Part shown: piece by piece, positions 34,601-37,649 of the stretch
Layout: every line of letters starts with the position of its first letter
Position numbering within the stretch: position 1 is the stretch's first letter
Source: Bdellovibrionales bacterium
GTDB lineage: Bacteria; Bdellovibrionota; Bdellovibrionia; Bdellovibrionales; UBA1609
DNA length: 37,649 nucleotides
Direction: 5' to 3'
NCBI GenBank assembly: GCA_020435005.1
Contig: JAGRAE010000006.1
Span: forward strand, 1-37,649
Notes under the pieces: model-generated
Seen by the model: the letters and a program-made list of their open reading frames with translations, nothing else
Databases searched by the model: none
What the model was told of the DNA's origin: nothing
Position numbers and translations under genes: made by a program

Positions 34601-34687
34601 TATATTTTGAGTCAACTGAGTTGTTTTACCAGCACCAGCGCCAGCACGTACAATTTTACTGTCTAGTTCAAATGTGGGGCTCGACAT
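31673..34687 (-). CDS. addA: UvrD/RecB-like helicase-nuclease, AddA subunit
   Basis: 1004 residues from the ATG at 34685-34687, which has GGAG upstream; nine residues of the longest frame are rejected. Superfamily 1 helicase motifs are complete: Walker A GAGAGKTT (16-23), TTFTRKATQELKER, WLIDEYQDTS, GDPQQSIYLFRGA, LMTIHASKGLQFEYVFI and FYVAVTRAVKN. The C-terminus has a RecB-type PD-(D/E)xK nuclease (GSDIHNLLEKA, EGQIDLWG, LIDYKSG, LDIYCF). With AddB it should process double-strand breaks to load RecA. It overlaps addB by 25 bp and the MerC-like gene by 4 bp. RecB of RecBCD is less likely because the partner is an AddB-type protein and there is no recC or recD. Confidence 0.9.
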   Translation of the reverse strand: MSSPTFELDSKIVRAGAGAGKTTQLTQNIYDIATNYKKTHDKWPRLVVTTFTRKATQELKERLIVKACDEKNDGFLEYVDSGANIHISTIHGVLNLFLRNYGHILGWDNSFQIINKREANILAKTIIKEMDSNSEWEFWLEHFSYSDLTGLLLNYYEISCRLPEAIAIDEKHLRELVKKYLKAQQQELRSLAELIISHIQNEKWLKWADYLLKVPENDILDYLSAFGRRPSKTKDIDEEFNESFKTRYERVKKNLEKSGLLLDEVAGAANFFNKFELLAKKFVNKYLEYKKKLSKLEMQDLELISHLILNQESSLGEAFAQEWDYWLIDEYQDTSPLQEALLKKLIGKSPSYIVGDPQQSIYLFRGARSEVFARKEQELINKRERLSKNYRSYSELLSFINDLFSHFEQSFMKMDFSHRYGEPQEERVVAKFYNGNDKKFVAKEVLGLMQQGISPEKICVLSRKNKPLMDMAFFLNSLSLPTHVHASGGFFQRREILDVLSLVRFLVNTSDNENLVGLLRSPWLAIEDSKIIEWTVEWKHWSCSLWQHLKYIKASVVEILEELLEKSEKWGVYTTTEICLKDWGVITYSHYHDASGRRESNIWKLFTQWHEQEKKPGFNIFNFLNQTQLDLSESEGAEEADAVAALEPNCINLMTIHASKGLQFEYVFIIEAGKKPQLSNGAQENNKIHLDENHNFWSFAVPTQEAGKKEKTVLDHMCIESIIEQELRESDRLFYVAVTRAVKNIYISWEGKYDENSWLGRCRFPLQLGTHQKKGYVYSYTNDDISDDLEKWQFAESQVEEVSPLKIEKSMSKRLQKISVTRFLDGLHANAGSDKFKLTENSAMYEGAKTAQLGSDIHNLLEKARYIKNWQAEDYILTHFTETDSEKILKAYNWVKAIDQPPMLNLLQEGFVEWGFQWVKNNSIFEGQIDLWGTINDTTWLIDYKSGSSKYTEKAMKQLDIYCFPLYELGCRYIKKAVIFPIEEKVIIVDAFSLSELNERYFQK

Positions 34688-37377
34688 ATTTTTCTCCAAT
34701 TGCATTTTCCACACTCTTTAATATCTTTAGGTAGGGGTTGAAATTCACCTTCACTAATTTTTTCTACTAATTCATAAACCCTATTTTTAACTTTTTCCCA
34801 GTAAATAGATAATTCTTGTTTTGTCATTGAATTTCTAGAGCGATTATTAATTGTAAACAATTTATTATCTGCCTCTTCACACCACAATCCCTTATTGCGT
34901 TCACAATCTTTGGCTGCAATGTAACCCATACCAAAAACTTTGAGCGGCTTTCCCAGACCTGTAAAACCTTTTTCTACAAGATAGGCATAAATGCTTAGTT
35001 GAATTTGGTCATTCTCAAGCCAATTATTATAATTACTGAGTTGATTCTTTGAACTTTTATAATCCAGAACGACTGCATAATTTTCTTCATCTACATCAAT
35101 ACGGTCAATAGATCCTCTGAAAACTATACCCTTTTCATCATTTAATTCTATAAAATCTTTTAGATTCTGGTCCCAGCAAGATTTTAATTCAACCTCCCTG
35201 CCAATTGTTTTTGTTTGTGGGTAAGTTTTTCTCCAATCAGTTTCAAAATTTATGAATTGTTTTATAATCTTTAACATCATTCTTTGAATGCGAAACCATG
35301 TTTTCTCATCAAATAATGGTAATTTAACATCTTGTTTAGATTTCTCAAAAACTTCCATCAATTCGGGATCAGTCCAGTCACCCTTGAAAGGTTCGCTAAT
35401 TGTATATTGAAAAACTTTATGCATAAACTGTCCAAAAGCCATCGGATCTAAATCTAAATCTAATATTTGAGGATCCCTCAATTTAAATAAGCTTTCTGAC
35501 ATAAACACAAAAGGACACTGACTATACTTTTCCAAACGGCTTACAGATAAAGCCGATATTTTATTCAACTTTTGTGAAGGCAAAGTCACTTTTCCCAAGT
35601 CTCTATCAATAAATTGAGCCTTCTTACTGTTGTGAATTGTAGTCAATTTTTTTTGTAGAAAGTCCCAATATGAAAGCTTTGGTAAATCTACAATATCATA
35701 CTTTTCAGTTTTTTGTTTAACTGGCTTTAGCCATATCATCGATGCTGCATCTATTTCACCTGCAAAATTGGTTTCAGAAAAGCTTGCTATAATGTTTGTA
35801 CACTGACTCTGTAAGAGCCAATCTGCATCGAATTCTAACTCTTGACTCTCTGGCAAATCGAGGACAAAGCCTAAATCGTTTTCAATAGACAATACTTCTG
35901 AAGCTTTTAAGCCCATCATCTTAACAGACTTAACTTGAGACTCACTTAAACCAAATACATACAAACATGGTGTGTTTAAGTGCCGAGCTGATCTAAGGTT
36001 TTCTACAAAAACACCTTCAAATTGCTCTTCGCATACAGAGATCTCTGTCTTTGCCGCCGCATCTTCTAAACATCTCAACCAGGAAGTTGGCTTTAACTTT
36101 ATGTTTTGCAAATTGTCTTGTAATAATGTCCTAAGAAGAGATTCTAGGGGCTGAGTGTTTTTAAATTCTCGCAAATGTCTTATTGCCCAAAGTAAAAATT
36201 GATCTAAATTGATGGGTGTTTTAGAATCCATACTAAATTTGTATCTGTGACTAACTTCTTTTAAGCGATGAATCTGATTGTCATCTAAAATCAAACTGTA
36301 TAATTTTTTGAATTCAAGATGCGATACATCTTGAATTTGATGAAAATCAGAAAAAATATCTAGCTCTATGTCTTCGCTACTTATTTTTCCAAGTTCAATT
36401 TTTAATCTTGCAAGCCAAGCCATTATTGGCAAAAAACTCTGAGCCCTAACGACCTTGCTCTTTTGAACAGGTATATTTTCAATTTCGAAATAAGCTGATA
36501 AAACTGGCCAGTAATATTCTATATCAGGTGCAGAAACTGTAATTTCACTCGGTTTAAAACCTTGCTGTATCCACTCTCTAACTTGTGCTGATAAATCTTT
36601 AACCTCACCTAAAGATGTAGTAAATCGCTTAAAAGTTACATTTTCATAACTGCTGCTTTTATCAGTTACAATCTTTTTAGAATCAAATAGTCGTGAATAG
36701 TTTCTGTCAATATTAAAAAATTCACCTTGGGAAATCTTTTTAGGTGTCATTACAGTTACATCTGTGGATTCGCTAAGTTGTCTAAATAACAAAGCTTCAG
36801 TTTGAGTTAATTGTGAGCCTAAATCTATAATTATTTTTCTATCCCAATTGATTTGGTGTAGATGATCATTAAAAAGGATGTAGGGTATCCACGTGGGTAA
36901 AATCCACCCTTGATCTAAGAATTTTTGAACATATTTTTGGGCATAGTAAAACCAGCGCCCCCAACGAAGAAGTGAGCCATTATTTTCTCTCCACCAAGCC
37001 CCCATTAATTCTTCCGAATGAGGATAAATGATGAGTGGGAATAGTTGTTTTATATACTCAAGTAATGTTTTATGAGCACCCGGCACTTTTAACCAATGCT
37101 CTTCTTCTTGCTCCAATTGTTCCGTCAAGTACACTTTGGCAAAGTTGAGTGTGATAATTTGAGTTTCTAAACCCAATCTTTTATAAATATGCAACCACAT
37201 TTCAGATGCGCGGAGATTGGCTTCTTCAGGAAGAAAGTTATACTTCTTAAAGAGCTTCTGTTGGACTTCTAGTTTTGCCTTTAAATCAGCGACTATCCAA
37301 GTGTCTGTTTGTGGATTAAAATTAGGAATGATCTTTTGCCAATCTTGTGGACTTTCTAAATGTTGGATTTCTAACAT
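34663..37377 (-). CDS. addB: AddB-like nuclease subunit with iron-sulfur cluster site
   Basis: 904 residues. The N-terminal 600 residues look like an inactive helicase-like domain without a Walker A motif, as in AddB. From about residue 612 on there is a PD-(D/E)xK nuclease: SVSRLEKYSQCPF, FGQFMHKVF, RGSIDRIDVDEE, VVLDYKSSKNQL and QIQLSIYAY. Cysteines of an AddB-type [4Fe-4S] site are present: one at about 621 and CGKCNWRKIC (889, 892, 898). The start is an ATG without a clear ribosome site, so translation start is less certain than the family. It is upstream of addA, as usual for add operons. Confidence 0.88.
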   Translation of the reverse strand: MLEIQHLESPQDWQKIIPNFNPQTDTWIVADLKAKLEVQQKLFKKYNFLPEEANLRASEMWLHIYKRLGLETQIITLNFAKVYLTEQLEQEEEHWLKVPGAHKTLLEYIKQLFPLIIYPHSEELMGAWWRENNGSLLRWGRWFYYAQKYVQKFLDQGWILPTWIPYILFNDHLHQINWDRKIIIDLGSQLTQTEALLFRQLSESTDVTVMTPKKISQGEFFNIDRNYSRLFDSKKIVTDKSSSYENVTFKRFTTSLGEVKDLSAQVREWIQQGFKPSEITVSAPDIEYYWPVLSAYFEIENIPVQKSKVVRAQSFLPIMAWLARLKIELGKISSEDIELDIFSDFHQIQDVSHLEFKKLYSLILDDNQIHRLKEVSHRYKFSMDSKTPINLDQFLLWAIRHLREFKNTQPLESLLRTLLQDNLQNIKLKPTSWLRCLEDAAAKTEISVCEEQFEGVFVENLRSARHLNTPCLYVFGLSESQVKSVKMMGLKASEVLSIENDLGFVLDLPESQELEFDADWLLQSQCTNIIASFSETNFAGEIDAASMIWLKPVKQKTEKYDIVDLPKLSYWDFLQKKLTTIHNSKKAQFIDRDLGKVTLPSQKLNKISALSVSRLEKYSQCPFVFMSESLFKLRDPQILDLDLDPMAFGQFMHKVFQYTISEPFKGDWTDPELMEVFEKSKQDVKLPLFDEKTWFRIQRMMLKIIKQFINFETDWRKTYPQTKTIGREVELKSCWDQNLKDFIELNDEKGIVFRGSIDRIDVDEENYAVVLDYKSSKNQLSNYNNWLENDQIQLSIYAYLVEKGFTGLGKPLKVFGMGYIAAKDCERNKGLWCEEADNKLFTINNRSRNSMTKQELSIYWEKVKNRVYELVEKISEGEFQPLPKDIKECGKCNWRKICRAPHLN

Positions 37378-37649
37378 ATCATTAATCTAGCCGAGATGAT
37401 TAAGATTTAGTAGTTCTGACTTAGGTGAAGCAGTGCGTGGGTTAACTGACAAGTGTTTTTTCACACAGGAGCAATGTCAACTGTCAAAATAATTTGTCTA
37501 CTTTGTTTTAAATATTTTGGAGTAGGGATAGGCTTCTCCATCAAATTGTAGGAACTTTTGCTGTAAGGGCTCTCCATTGTGTACTTTTTGTGCAGTGGTT
37601 TGATTCTAATAGTGGTTTATCTTATCCACGACCTAGCTTCTCAACGGCA
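37378..37649. other. Intergenic sequence upstream of addB, up to the window end
   Basis: 272 bp, AT-rich, no gene assigned. On the minus strand a frame of 38 codons from ATG at 37575-37577 to a TGA at 37461-37463 and an overlapping 35-codon frame look protein-like, but neither has a ribosome site. On the plus strand a 25-codon frame at 37474-37551 has a good AGGAG but is very short. The final bases could encode the end of another minus-strand gene (codons to a TAA at 37622-37624), too short to call. No clear promoter for addB was seen. Confidence 0.5.

Noticed and set aside
37474-37551. 25-codon plus-strand frame with good AGGAG site near the right edge
   Set aside because: Too short, no recognisable features, and no second line of support.
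1-37649. CRISPR arrays, transposases, integrases, tRNA genes or prophage modules
   Set aside because: None seen; the window is ordinary dense chromosomal coding sequence with even composition.

Overview
The window is a compact, AT-rich, densely coding bacterial chromosome segment. It has no mobile elements, CRISPR arrays, rRNA or tRNA genes that I could recognise. It carries an Agl/Glt-type gliding-motility cluster, Mla lipid-transport genes, several lipoproteins and two-membrane envelope proteins. The best guess is a Gram-negative bacterium of the Bdellovibrionota, or a related former deltaproteobacterium. This is inferred from gene content, low GC and general style; no 16S gene is present to confirm it.

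Layout. (1) Positions 1-8739, minus strand: a near-complete homologue of the Myxococcus A-motility machine in conserved order. It runs AglR-AglQ-AglS (proton-driven motor), a large TPR periplasmic protein (GltD-like), a TPR lipoprotein (GltE-like), a small secreted protein (GltF/CglF-like), an FHA-TM-TonB-like protein (GltG-like) and an outer-membrane barrel (GltH/CglE-like). An unidentified secreted protein is cut by the left edge. (2) 8872-9756: a GYF-PilZ protein beside the motor, a candidate c-di-GMP input. (3) 10003-12418: small housekeeping or unknown genes (HAD, Nudix, short RsmI-like methylase, membrane protein), packed with 1-14 bp junctions. (4) 12418-15884: a minus-strand operon of a GYF-TM-TPR protein, a lipoprotein, a YhaM-like OB-HD exonuclease and a membrane protein. 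(5) 16219-17174: a plus-strand pair, a lipoprotein and a frameshifted small secreted protein.

(6) 17279-27370, minus strand: purH and a GNAT acetyltransferase, then a tightly coupled six-gene operon. In transcription order this is a sensor kinase-like protein lacking the phospho-acceptor His, a GGDEF protein with a ruined active site but an intact I-site, alanine racemase, MlaE, MlaF and MlaD. A good sigma70-like promoter lies upstream. This looks like a non-enzymatic signalling pair wired to cell-envelope genes. (7) 27556-31188: nadB, an outer-membrane-like protein, a monoacylglycerol-lipase-like hydrolase and an unknown exported protein. (8) 31185-37377, minus strand: AddB-AddA recombination nuclease with a MerC-like membrane protein translationally coupled behind it.

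The most noteworthy points are the likely c-di-GMP theme (PilZ-GYF next to the gliding motor; an I-site-only GGDEF in the alr-mla operon), the catalytically dead sensor pair, and the GYF-TM-TPR protein that copies the topology of Glt inner-membrane proteins. Several start codons were moved from the longest frame to a codon with a proper Shine-Dalgarno sequence; each case is explained in its entry.
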